64,000 bases of DNA, taken from NCBI RefSeq assembly GCF_022059845.1, contig NZ_CP091851.1, positions 434,001-498,000 of the forward strand, given 5' to 3'. Shown piece after piece: positions 1 to 7,443 of the stretch. The stretch's first letter is position 1; each line of letters starts with the position of its first letter. The notes beneath the pieces were generated by a model. It saw only the letters and a program-made list of their open reading frames with translations. It made no database searches and was not told the DNA's origin. The DNA is from Terrirubrum flagellatum. Its GTDB lineage: Bacteria; Pseudomonadota; Alphaproteobacteria; Rhizobiales; Beijerinckiaceae. The translations under genes were made by a program, and so were the position numbers.

Positions 1-106
1 CCTGCGGGTCATAGACTGTCGTTCCATCGACGCGATCGCTTTCGATCAGCGGCTTTCCGGTCACGACGCCGCTTGGCGGTGCAGGTTTGCGCATCTGGGT
101 GGCCAT
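1..106 (-). CDS. PRC-barrel domain protein, N-terminal part only
   Basis: Only the first 35 codons lie in the window; the gene continues beyond base 1. The peptide opens MATQMRKPAPPSGV and reaches RVDGTTVYDPQ. That stretch resembles the first strands of a PRC-barrel, where a 'G..VYD.qG' pattern is usual in small rhizobial proteins. The start is fixed by an AGGAGG Shine-Dalgarno five bases upstream, which is itself inside a small hairpin. No signal peptide is visible. Its role is unknown; PRC-barrel proteins in this group are often stress-related. The family call rests on a short fragment. Confidence 0.55.
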   Translation of the reverse strand, partial: MATQMRKPAPPSGVVTGKPLIESDRVDGTTVYDPQ

Positions 107-111
107 GTAGT

Positions 112-127
112 CCTCCTATTGAGGAGG
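112..127 (-). promoter_or_regulatory. hairpin masking the Shine-Dalgarno of the PRC-barrel gene
   Basis: On the minus strand CCTCCT-CAAT-AGGAGG forms a perfect 6-bp stem with a four-base loop. The 3' arm is the complete ribosome-binding site of the leftward gene that starts at 106. If the stem forms in the mRNA it would hide the site, as in RNA thermometers. The geometry is seen in sequence; a regulatory role is inference. Confidence 0.45.
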
Positions 128-231
128 AATGCGCGCGACTCCCTGACGTTCCCGGCGGGACCTGGTGGATGTCAAATGACATTCCACTTCTTCGATGACG
201 AAGCGGCCGCCCCGCGTCTCTGCGCCGCGCC

Positions 232-717
232 TCAGGCCCAGAGCGATTTCGATCTGAAACGCTCGCGGCGCTCTTCATCTTCATCGATCGCCTTTGGCGC
301 GGCCTGCGTCACGCCTTCCATGGCGCGGCGACGGCGGACGAAATCGGCGCCGCAGGACAGCTTCTGCGTCAGCGGCTCCTTTTCGTCGAGCACGCGCCAG
401 AAGGGCGTGATCTCGGCGATCGCGACGCCGGCGCCAAGCGATTCGTAGGCTGCTTCCGCGACCATGCGGAGCTGGATGTTCATCGCGATCGGGCAGGCGA
501 CATCGGCGCCGAACTTCGCCGCGAGAATCACGCGCAACTGTTCGATGTCGCGGCTTTCCCCTTCCGGAATGGCCTTGATCTCGTCGGCGATGATCTGCGG
601 CGAAGGGATCAGCAGCTTGTCGCCCTTCTTCGCCCCGCCGATCGCCATCGGCGCTTTCGTCACTTCATGCGGCTTTGCAGAATTCAGCTTCTCGACCCAG
701 GATTTCTTGTCGCTCAT
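232..717 (-). CDS. MGMT-family (alkyltransferase-fold) DNA-binding-like protein
   Basis: A 161-residue soluble protein starting MSDKKSWVEKLNSAKP. The middle part (about residues 35-115) reads 'IPEGESRDIEQLRVILAAKF...CPIAMNIQLRMVAEA...ITPFWRVL'. From memory this matches the short proteins usually annotated 'MGMT family', which keep the winged-helix fold of O6-alkylguanine transferases. The active PCHR cysteine motif is absent, so methyl transfer is not expected. The C-terminal 40 residues are very charged. It is a single gene, divergent from the aminotransferase across the MITE. The family call is from remembered similarity, hence moderate confidence. Confidence 0.5.
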   Translation of the reverse strand: MSDKKSWVEKLNSAKPHEVTKAPMAIGGAKKGDKLLIPSPQIIADEIKAIPEGESRDIEQLRVILAAKFGADVACPIAMNIQLRMVAEAAYESLGAGVAIAEITPFWRVLDEKEPLTQKLSCGADFVRRRRAMEGVTQAAPKAIDEDEERRERFRSKSLWA

Positions 718-734
718 TGCAACTCGTCCACTTA

Positions 735-1001
735 GAGCCTGTTTGGGAGTTCGGATGGGGCTGCGCTGCAGCCGATTTTCGTCGCTCCGGCAGGAGCCTG
801 ATCGAAGGGCGTGCAGGCCGCACGGCCGAGATCGGCGACGAACCGGGCGGCGAAAAGCGGCGCAGCCCTATGGGTTGAGCATCGAACGGCGACTGATGCG
901 TCGGAAGGCTCGCCAATGTCGTCAGACATTGGCGAGCCTCCTCCTGTCATCCGCTCGCTCGTCGCTCAACGCAGCACCCATCCCAATTCCCAAACAGGCT
1001 C
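735..1001. mobile_element. MITE-like element, probable IS5-family (IS1031/IS427-like) derivative
   Basis: This 267-bp segment begins GAGCCTGTTTGGGA and ends with its near-perfect inverse, TCCCAAACAGGCTC. The inverted similarity extends inward through a GGATGGG/CCCATCC block. A TTA triplet flanks each side (732-734 and 1002-1004), as expected for a 3-bp TNA target duplication. The inside has no transposase and is too short for one. It holds a perfect 15-bp stem with a GTCA loop at 906-939. It lies between the MGMT-like gene and the class IV aminotransferase and fills most of that 454-bp gap. The IS-family assignment is inferred from the ends and target site only. Confidence 0.7.
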
Positions 1002-1171
1002 TTACCCCAACCGAATCGTCTGCTCCATTTCTTACCGGGAAGTTAAGGGCGGGGGGAAGCGCCGCGCGCCTGTTGTCCGCAACAGCGCGTGGCGAGCTTC
1101 CGCTGAGTCATTTCGATCGTGACTCCGTGCGCATTCCGCGCACAATCAGCGCGATTGCGGAGGACGGCGGA

Positions 1172-2128
1172 ATGGACATCACGAGATTTCGCGACGGCGC
1201 GGCCTATATGCGCGGCCAATATGTTCCGATCGCCAAAGCCGCCATCCCGGTGACCGACTGGGCCTTCACGCGTTCGGACTGCGTCTATGACGTCGTGCAT
1301 GTCTTTCGCAACGGCTTCTTCCGGCTCGACGATCATCTCGATCGCTTCATGCGCTCGATGGCGGCGCGGCGCCTGCAGCCGCCGGAGGATCGCGCGGAAA
1401 TCGAATCGATCCTGCATCGATGCGTCGCGCTGTCCGGCCTCGCCGACGCCTATGTCGCCATGGTGGCGCTGCGGGGACGGCCGCGCGTCTATGGTTCGCG
1501 TCGCCCGGCCGACTGCGACAATCATCTCGTCTGCTACGCCATTCCCTGGATCGATGTGATTCCGAAAGACGTGCAGGAGCGCGGCGCGCATCTTTTCATC
1601 GGTTCGACGCCGCGCGTTCCCGACGCGTCGGTCGATCCCACGGTGAAGAATTATCAGTGGAGCGATCTGACGTCGGGCCTGTTCGAGGCGCACGACAACG
1701 GCTTCGATACGGCGGCGCTCTGCGACGCCGAGGGCTTCGTCACGGAAGGGCCGGGCTTCAACATCTTCGTGGTGAAGGATGGCAAGGTCATCACGCCCGA
1801 TCGCGGCAGCCTTGAAGGGATCACGCGCAAATCGGTCATCGAACTCTGCGCGATGATGGGGATCGAAGCGTCCGTTGCGCCTGTGCCGCGCGCGATGCTG
1901 GAGAACGCCGATGAAGTCTTCGCCGCGACGACCGCTGGCGGCGTGATGCCTGTTTCACGCGTGGGCAAGACGATCCTTGGCAATGATCGACCGGGGCCGA
2001 TCTCGATGAGATTAAAGGACGCCTACTGGAAGAAGCACGAAGAGGGGTGGAAAAGGGCGGAGGTGAGAGTGTTGGATGAGGTGATTGTCGGTCGCATGCA
2101 CGTTCATTCGTCAGCCGCCGCAAAGTAG
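1172..2128 (+). CDS. class IV PLP aminotransferase (branched-chain aminotransferase-like)
   Basis: A 318-residue fold-type IV PLP enzyme. Visible landmarks are the N-terminal 'GAAYMRGQYVPIAKAAIPVTDWAFTR' region, the PLP-lysine neighbourhood 'VKNYQWSDL', and 'TEGPGFNIFVVKDGKVITP' followed by 'SLEGITRKSVIEL', all typical of IlvE, D-amino-acid aminotransferase and PabC relatives. The open frame runs far upstream through the MITE, but similarity begins at MDITRFRDGAAY, preceded by GGACGGCGGA, so the start is placed there. It probably transfers amino groups to 2-oxo acids in the cytoplasm. Substrate specificity cannot be read from the sequence. It is transcribed alone. Confidence 0.85.
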   Translation: MDITRFRDGAAYMRGQYVPIAKAAIPVTDWAFTRSDCVYDVVHVFRNGFFRLDDHLDRFMRSMAARRLQPPEDRAEIESILHRCVALSGLADAYVAMVALRGRPRVYGSRRPADCDNHLVCYAIPWIDVIPKDVQERGAHLFIGSTPRVPDASVDPTVKNYQWSDLTSGLFEAHDNGFDTAALCDAEGFVTEGPGFNIFVVKDGKVITPDRGSLEGITRKSVIELCAMMGIEASVAPVPRAMLENADEVFAATTAGGVMPVSRVGKTILGNDRPGPISMRLKDAYWKKHEEGWKRAEVRVLDEVIVGRMHVHSSAAAK

Positions 2129-2201
2129 CTGTTCGCAGCGTGCTTTGCCGAGTGTTTGTGAAAAGCGGCAGACGTTACGTGGAAACTCTATCGCGCCGTG
2201 C

Positions 2202-2339
2202 GACACCCTCTCCCCTTGCGGGAGAGGGTGTCGCCGAAGGCGACGGGTGAGGGGGACATTGCGCGCTCCATATTGAGTTTCCCCCCTCATCCGTCGCTGC
2301 GCCGAGCGCAGCGACACCTTCTCCCGCAAGGGGAGAAGG
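2202..2339. repeat. pair of inverted palindromic intergenic repeats (REP/BIME-like)
   Basis: Two copies of one palindromic unit lie head to head. The first carries a perfect 13-bp stem (GACACCCTCTCCC, loop CTTGC) followed by a second GTCGCC/GGCGAC stem and TGAGGGGG. The second, at 2281-2339, is the same design in the opposite orientation. The same pair recurs at 39661-39790 and a related form at 33987-34160. They sit between convergent genes, where they may also end transcription in both directions. Confidence 0.8.
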
Positions 2340-2399
2340 AAGCGTGCCGATGTTGCATTTCATTCGAGAACTTTAATCATTCTCGCGCAGTGAGCAGCC

Positions 2400-3290
2400 T
2401 CACAACGCCGTCGTCGCTTCGCCCTTGTTGAGCACGGGACCCGTGGGTTTTCCGGTCGGCGAGCCGCCGGCTGATTCAAGCGTCATCTCAAAGACCTGGC
2501 CGGGCTTCGGCGTCGGCAATCCCTCAAGCTTCAGCGTCATGCGGCCAGTGCGGTCGAGCAGGCCGACCGAGCGCGGACCCAGCGCCTTGTCCCACAGCGT
2601 CCAGATCTCCACCACCTTGCCGGCGGGAATGTCGAACTGCACGAGCGGCGTCATGTCGGCGCGGCCATCGGAGAAGGCGTGCACGATGGCGGTCGGCTGG
2701 TTGCCGTCGGGTGACATCAGCACGGCGATCAGCACCGGCTGCCGCATCGCCTGCCGGTAGGTGTAGGCGAGACCGACAGCGAGCGCGATCGCGGCGAAGG
2801 AGCCGGCGAGACCAGCGAAGCGCCAGAAGGCGAGCGACGCCCACCAGCGAGCAAAAAATGACTCGCGGGTTTCGACGCGCATGGGTCGCGGCGGCGGCGC
2901 CGGCATGCGCGGCTCGATGGTCGGCAGGGCGGGCGCGACAGGAGGAGCGATGACAGGCGCAGCGGGAGCAGGCGGGGCCGGAGCCGGTTCGGGCGCCGGC
3001 GTCGCGGATTCGGCCGGCGCATGATGCGTCTGTTCTGTCGTCTTGATCTCGAGCTCCGCCAGCGCGGCCTCAACGCCGGCCCAGAGCGAGGCCGGCGCCT
3101 CGATCGGCGCGATGGTGAGATCGAGCGGCGCGAGCCGTCCGCGCCAGTTCGCCACCGCCGCAGCGAAACTGGAATCCCGCATGATCAGGGTTTCGACGCG
3201 CGGGAGATCGGCGGGCTCGGTCAGTCCGAGCACATATTCGGCGGCGAGCAGGTCGCGGGCGTCGGCGGGAGTGGGCGCGCGGTCGGTCAT
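2400..3290 (-). CDS. RskA-type anti-sigma factor
   Basis: A 296-residue membrane anti-sigma factor. An N-terminal cytosolic part (about 1-90, 'RDLLAAEYVLGLTEPADLPRVE') binds the sigma factor. A long Pro/Ala linker follows, then one transmembrane helix near residue 165 ('FAGLAGSFAAIALAVGLAY'). The periplasmic RskA domain contains 'DIPAGKVVEIWTLWDKALGPRSVGLLD'. The start is chosen at MTDRAPTP because its ATG overlaps the sigma stop as ATGA, with no room for another site. It is co-transcribed and translationally coupled with the upstream sigma gene. Release is presumably by regulated proteolysis; the signal is unknown. Confidence 0.88.
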   Translation of the reverse strand: MTDRAPTPADARDLLAAEYVLGLTEPADLPRVETLIMRDSSFAAAVANWRGRLAPLDLTIAPIEAPASLWAGVEAALAELEIKTTEQTHHAPAESATPAPEPAPAPPAPAAPVIAPPVAPALPTIEPRMPAPPPRPMRVETRESFFARWWASLAFWRFAGLAGSFAAIALAVGLAYTYRQAMRQPVLIAVLMSPDGNQPTAIVHAFSDGRADMTPLVQFDIPAGKVVEIWTLWDKALGPRSVGLLDRTGRMTLKLEGLPTPKPGQVFEMTLESAGGSPTGKPTGPVLNKGEATTAL

Positions 3291-3829
3291 CCCATGCACT
3301 CCCTGAGCGCGATGAGACTGCGCCGCAGCCATGATTTCACGGTGCCGAGCGGCATGCCGAGCTTCTCCGCCAGCTCGCTGTGGCTGAGGCCATTGACATA
3401 GGAGAGAACAATGGCGTTGCGACGGTCGGGCTCCAGCCCTTCGAGGCAGATGCGCAGCTTGGCGGCGTCGGAGAGGCGGCTGACCACGGTCTCAGGGTCC
3501 TCTTCTTCGCTCGCCTCGTTCTCGCCGATCGGTTCTTCCGACGTTTCGAGCCGGCTCTCGCCGCGCAGGATGTTGAGGGCGCGATGGCGTAAAATAGCAT
3601 AGAGCCAGGCGCGGCCGTCGCCCTTCAGCGGGTTGAAGCTGGCGGCATGAGTCCAGAGCAGCACGAAAGCGTCCTGCACCGCCTCTTCGGCCAGCGCGCG
3701 GCGGCGCAGCAGCCGCATAGCGACGCCCAGCATGCGTGGGCTTTCCCTGTCATAGATGGATTTCAACGCCTTGCGATCGCCGGCGGCGCAGCCGGCGATG
3801 GCTTTGGCGATGTCGATATCGTCCGCCAT
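3287..3829 (-). CDS. ECF RNA polymerase sigma factor (SigK-like)
   Basis: A 180-residue ECF sigma factor. Region 2 spans about residues 25-95 ('DRESPRMLGVAMRLLRRRALAEEAVQDAFVLLW') and region 4 about 120-178 ('LRICLEGLEPDRRNAIVLSYVNGLSHSELAEKLGMPLGTVKSWLRR'). The start MADDIDIA has GGGAGGATT upstream; the longer frame adds 48 residues without sigma similarity. It overlaps its anti-sigma gene by four bases, the usual arrangement for a membrane-controlled pair. Targets are not known; the nearby outer-membrane barrel on the same strand is a possible one, but this is only inferred from position. Confidence 0.9.
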   Translation of the reverse strand: MADDIDIAKAIAGCAAGDRKALKSIYDRESPRMLGVAMRLLRRRALAEEAVQDAFVLLWTHAASFNPLKGDGRAWLYAILRHRALNILRGESRLETSEEPIGENEASEEEDPETVVSRLSDAAKLRICLEGLEPDRRNAIVLSYVNGLSHSELAEKLGMPLGTVKSWLRRSLIALRECMG

Positions 3830-4042
3830 CCCGGCCGAATCCTCCCGAAGCGGCGAAGCTAACGCACGACCCGGCGCATAGGAAACCCGTCCGCCACCTG
3901 CGTTCAGCGCGATGAAGAGCTGAGAGGGCGCGAGACCGGGCATGGCGAAGCCGGGAAGGGCGTGAGCGCGCATGCAAGGGATACAGCGGGCGCGGCCTGC
4001 CGGATGCGCGTGGCTGCAAAGATTCGTGAGCGTCTTCGCGCG

Positions 4043-5203
4043 TCACGAGGCGGGCTTCGCACCCGCGATGTCGAAGCGCGTCTGCAGCCCGATCTGGAGG
4101 TTGAAGGCGTCGACGACGGGCGCGCCCGTTTCCTGCGTGCGCCGCCAGGAGCCGGCGAGAAGGGCGGTCAGATCCTTTGCGATCACGCGCTGATATTCGG
4201 CGCCCGCTGTCAGCGTGGTCGATTTCGCATCGAGCCCGACATAATCGTCGGTCTTGCGTCGGGCGAAGAGATCGAAGCTCGATTTGTCGTCGATCCTGAG
4301 CGATGCGCGCGCCTCGTGCGAGGTCGAGATGTTGATCACGGAGAAGGGCAGCGTCGTATCCTCGGCGCTGCGTCCCGACGAGGCGGTGAGAGTCACCCTG
4401 TCGATCGGCGCGGTGAGCTTCGCGGTGTAGAGGATGCGGCGCACGCCCTCGAAATCGCGGTCGGGGAATTTCGCGTTGAAGGCGGAGAGCGAGCCTTCGA
4501 GCTTCGCGCCCCAGAGAAGCGTCGAGGCGAAGAGATTGGGCTGCCAGCGATCGTTGCGGCGGCGCAGGCCGATATAGTCGAACTCTTCGAGATAGCGCGT
4601 CCGCGACGCGGCGAAGGAGACGCCGATCTCGGTTTCGCCTGTGCGCCAGGCGATTCCCGGAAGCAGCGTGAGCGTGGCGAAATTCTCGTCGCTCGGCAGA
4701 AAGCCGCCGAGCGCGAAGATGTTGCGCTCGTTGAGCGAAGTGAGTTTCGTATCGGCGCTGAGAAAGAGCCTGAGCTGGCCGCGCTCATAATCGAGACGCT
4801 CGCGCCAGGTGAGCGCGTTCTGCCGGCGCGACCATGTCTGCTCCTGCGTCGCCGACAATGTGCTGCGCAGGAGAAGATTGTCGCCGAGCGCGACGGCGTG
4901 ACGGAAGGTCGCCGCATTGTTCAGCGCCGCGGCGAGCACGCGCGGATCGTAGAAGGTCGCGGCGGCGTTCAGCGTGACGCCATAGCCGTCCTTGTCCGAG
5001 CCGCGCAGGAAATCCCAACTGGCGAATTGCGTCACGAACGCCGAGCCCTTGCCGCCTTCGATATTCGCCGGATTGGAATCATAGCCGCCGCGCAGGCCGA
5101 TCGAGGCGGCCGAGATATCGTCGGCGCGCGCGGAGGAAATGAAAATCGTCGCCACGCAGAGCGCCGCGGCGGCGCAGCGCGCCTTCATCAAACAAAGGAA
5201 CAT
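4043..5203 (-). CDS. outer-membrane beta-barrel protein
   Basis: A 386-residue protein with a signal peptide (cleavage near ISSARA-DD). The rest is alternating amphipathic strands with typical barrel phrases such as 'IGLRGGYDSNPAN', 'TLTLLPGIAWRTGETEIGVSF' and a final strand 'FNLQIGLQTRFDI'. This resembles the BBP2-type beta-barrel family whose members look like exopolysaccharide or outer-membrane porin components. Start M1 has GGAG about nine bases upstream; M6 is an alternative that gives a shorter leader. It lies upstream of the sigma/anti-sigma pair on the same strand, about 210 bp from the sigma start. Function unknown. Confidence 0.75.
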   Translation of the reverse strand: MFLCLMKARCAAAALCVATIFISSARADDISAASIGLRGGYDSNPANIEGGKGSAFVTQFASWDFLRGSDKDGYGVTLNAAATFYDPRVLAAALNNAATFRHAVALGDNLLLRSTLSATQEQTWSRRQNALTWRERLDYERGQLRLFLSADTKLTSLNERNIFALGGFLPSDENFATLTLLPGIAWRTGETEIGVSFAASRTRYLEEFDYIGLRRRNDRWQPNLFASTLLWGAKLEGSLSAFNAKFPDRDFEGVRRILYTAKLTAPIDRVTLTASSGRSAEDTTLPFSVINISTSHEARASLRIDDKSSFDLFARRKTDDYVGLDAKSTTLTAGAEYQRVIAKDLTALLAGSWRRTQETGAPVVDAFNLQIGLQTRFDIAGAKPAS

Positions 5204-5352
5204 GGGACGCTCCGCTGCTGAAATGGAGCATCAGACAATTAGGACTAACGTTCTGTTAAAGCGCGCTGCAACCGAAAGTATATATAACTATTAATCGCGC
5301 GATATCATGTATTCATTAGCGTTTGTCGGCGTGAATTTCGGAATTCAAACGA

Positions 5353-5412
5353 GGTAATATTACCCGTTATCATTAAAATATCGCTTTGGTTGTATAAAAA
5401 ATTTCATACAAC
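5353..5412. promoter_or_regulatory. AT-rich control region with two inverted repeats
   Basis: The gap 5204-5466 is much richer in A+T than its surroundings and separates divergent genes. It contains a perfect 12-bp palindrome GGTAATATTACC (5353-5364) and a GTTGTAT/ATACAAC inverted repeat with a 10-base loop (5389-5412), just upstream of the small secreted-protein gene. They look like regulator-binding sites, but no regulator can be named. Confidence 0.45.
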
Positions 5413-5466
5413 TATTTCGATCCTCACCGTTTCCGATGTCCGGAGGCGGCAACTGAGGAGGTTCCA

Positions 5467-5742
5467 ATGAAGTACGCTTTCGTTCTCGCCGCTGTTGCGG
5501 CGATCGCTTCTTCGCCGGCCTTCGCTGGCGGACGGGGTGGGCTGGTGAGCGGCGTCGTGATTCCCGTCACGACGGCGATCTCCAACGTGAAGGTGGCGCC
5601 CACGACCAATGTCGCGGTGCTGAGCGGCAACAGCATCGCCAGCGGCAACAAGGTCAACGCGCCAATCTCGATCGTCGGCAACAAGACGGGCGTTCTCAAC
5701 GGCCTCATCGGCGGTCTTGGTCACGGCTGCGGCTGCAACTGA
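5467..5742 (+). CDS. small secreted protein of unknown function
   Basis: A 91-residue protein with a clear signal peptide (MKYAFVLAAVAAIASSPAFA-GG). The mature part is rich in Gly, Asn, Val and Thr ('NVKVAPTTNVAVLSGNSIAS', 'NAPISIVGNKTGV'), giving a beta-repeat look, and ends in GHGCGCN with two cysteines. No family is recognised. A strong GAGGAGG ribosome site lies upstream, and two strong hairpins follow the stop, which suggests a highly expressed one-gene transcript. The mature protein probably acts in the periplasm or outside the cell. Confidence 0.7.
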   Translation: MKYAFVLAAVAAIASSPAFAGGRGGLVSGVVIPVTTAISNVKVAPTTNVAVLSGNSIASGNKVNAPISIVGNKTGVLNGLIGGLGHGCGCN

Positions 5743-5748
5743 GCCCGG

Positions 5749-5822
5749 GAAGGAGGGCCGGGTCGCCGGTCCTCCTTCACATTTCAACCGAGAAGGAGGG
5801 CTGGCGATGTCGCCCTCCTTCT
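5749..5822 (+). terminator. two tandem hairpins after the small secreted-protein gene
   Basis: GAAGGAGGGCCGG...CCGGTCCTCCTTC (5749-5778) and AGAAGGAGGGC...GCCCTCCTTCT (5791-5822) form two strong stems sharing the same arm sequence. Neither has a long U-tract. They probably stop transcription or protect the 3' end of the mRNA. Confidence 0.6.
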
Positions 5823-5966
5823 CTAGGAGATGAGCGATTTTTCATCAGACGTTGACGCCGGGTTCATTTCCGCCGTGCGAGGCTGCGACAACGACGTCGC
5901 GACCAGGCCATGCAAAAGTCTGAAATCGCGGCGAGCGTGAGCACGCGACGCGATCCGGAGCCTGAT

Positions 5967-7433
5967 ATGGCCGATCGAAATTCCGATGCGCGCAGCATCG
6001 CAGCGCTGCAGCGATTCGGCTTCGGGCCGCGCCCCGGCGATCTCGCCGCGCTTGGCGGCGATGCGCTCGATGCCATGCGGCAGATCGTGCGCGCGAAGGC
6101 GGTCGCGGAGCCGACAGGCGATCATCTCGTTTCAACGCCGCAGGCGTTGCGCGAGCTCGACGAATTCCGCACCGAGGTTCAGCGCAAGCGCGCCGCCGCC
6201 GTCGCCCTAGAGGAAGCGCGCCAGCAGCAACAGGCGATGCAGCCGCCGGTCGGACAGCCCGGCCAGAAGGTCGCTTCGATCGCAACGCCCGTTCCCGCGA
6301 TCAACAAGCCGCCGCCGATGGCGCAAATTCCGCAGCTCATTTTCCGCAACGAGGCCGATGCGCGGTTCCGCTGCGCGGTCGAAGCGCAAACCGGATTTGC
6401 GGAACGGCTCGTCTGGTTCTGGTCGAACCACTTTTGTGTCGCGGTGAGCAAGGGCCAGCCCAATCGCGTCACGGCGGGAAGTTTCGAGCGCGAGGCGATC
6501 CGGCCGCATGTGTTCGGCAAATTCGCGGACATGCTGCTCGCCGTCGAGAAGCATCCGGCGATGCTGATCTATCTCGACAACAGGCAGTCGGTGGGCGCGA
6601 ATTCGCGCGCCGGCGCGCGGCGCGGCCGCGGCCTCAATGAAAATCTGGCGCGCGAGATCATGGAGCTGCATACGCTCGGCGTCGGCGGCGGCTATTCCCA
6701 GACCGACGTCACCACGCTCGCGAAGATCATCACGGGGTGGACCGTCATCAATCAGTTCGATGAGGATGGCGAACTTGGCGAATTCCGCTTCAATGGCAAT
6801 CGCCATGAGCCTGGCGATCAGACTCTCCTCGGCAAGACCTATCGCGACGAAGGCGTGAAGCAGGGTGAAAAAGCGCTCATCGACATTGCGCGCCATCCCT
6901 CGACCGCGCTCTTCATTGCGCGCAAGCTGGCGCGACATTTCGTGGCTGATGATCCCCCGCAATCGCTCGTCGACAGGCTCGCGAGGACGTTTCGCGACAC
7001 GCAAGGCGATCTCGCCGCCGTGTCGCTCGCGCTGCTTGACTCGAAAGAAGCGCTCGAGACGCCGCCGATGAAGCTGCGCTCGCCGCAGGAATTCGTCGTC
7101 GCCGCGGTGCGCGCGACGGGTCGCAAATTCGATATCGGGCAGGCGCTCAACGTCTCGCGTCTCATGGGTCACGATCTCTGGAATCCTTCAGGCCCCAACG
7201 GTTTCGGCGATGCGGAGGCGCAATGGGCGACGCCTGACGGCATGAAGGTCAGGCTCGATTTCGCCTCCGCCATCGCGCGCCAGACGCCGGGCTCGCTCAA
7301 TCCGAGCGAACTGCTTGAGCAGACGATCGGCCCGATCGTTTCAACTGAAACGCGACAGGCCGTGGCGCGCGCGGAAAGCCGGCCGCAAGGCATCGCGCTA
7401 ATGCTGATGTCGCCCGAATTCCAGCGGCGATAG
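5967..7433 (+). CDS. DUF1800 family protein
   Basis: A 488-residue DUF1800 protein. Recognisable blocks are 'ALQRFGFGPRPGDLAAL', 'RLVWFWSNHFCVAV', 'NLAREIMELHTLGVGGGYSQ' followed by 'DVTTLAKIITGW', and 'SPQEFVVAAVRATG'. The start MADRNSD is preferred because GGAG lies six bases upstream; an ATG 57 bases earlier has no ribosome site. The gene is followed after ten bases by a DUF1501 gene, the usual partner. The pair is widespread in bacteria, and the role is not established. No clear signal peptide is seen. Confidence 0.88.
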   Translation: MADRNSDARSIAALQRFGFGPRPGDLAALGGDALDAMRQIVRAKAVAEPTGDHLVSTPQALRELDEFRTEVQRKRAAAVALEEARQQQQAMQPPVGQPGQKVASIATPVPAINKPPPMAQIPQLIFRNEADARFRCAVEAQTGFAERLVWFWSNHFCVAVSKGQPNRVTAGSFEREAIRPHVFGKFADMLLAVEKHPAMLIYLDNRQSVGANSRAGARRGRGLNENLAREIMELHTLGVGGGYSQTDVTTLAKIITGWTVINQFDEDGELGEFRFNGNRHEPGDQTLLGKTYRDEGVKQGEKALIDIARHPSTALFIARKLARHFVADDPPQSLVDRLARTFRDTQGDLAAVSLALLDSKEALETPPMKLRSPQEFVVAAVRATGRKFDIGQALNVSRLMGHDLWNPSGPNGFGDAEAQWATPDGMKVRLDFASAIARQTPGSLNPSELLEQTIGPIVSTETRQAVARAESRPQGIALMLMSPEFQRR

Positions 7434-7443
7434 GAGAGCGTCG

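Noticed and set aside
464-1171. upstream extension of the class IV aminotransferase frame
   Set aside because: The extension reads through the MITE and the MGMT-like gene's opposite strand; similarity begins only at MDITRFRDGAAY.
3962-5221. 419-residue plus-strand open frame over the outer-membrane barrel gene
   Set aside because: It is antisense to a gene with signal peptide and barrel strands. The composition (Arg/Glu/Ala-rich, low complexity) is typical of shadow frames in high-GC DNA.
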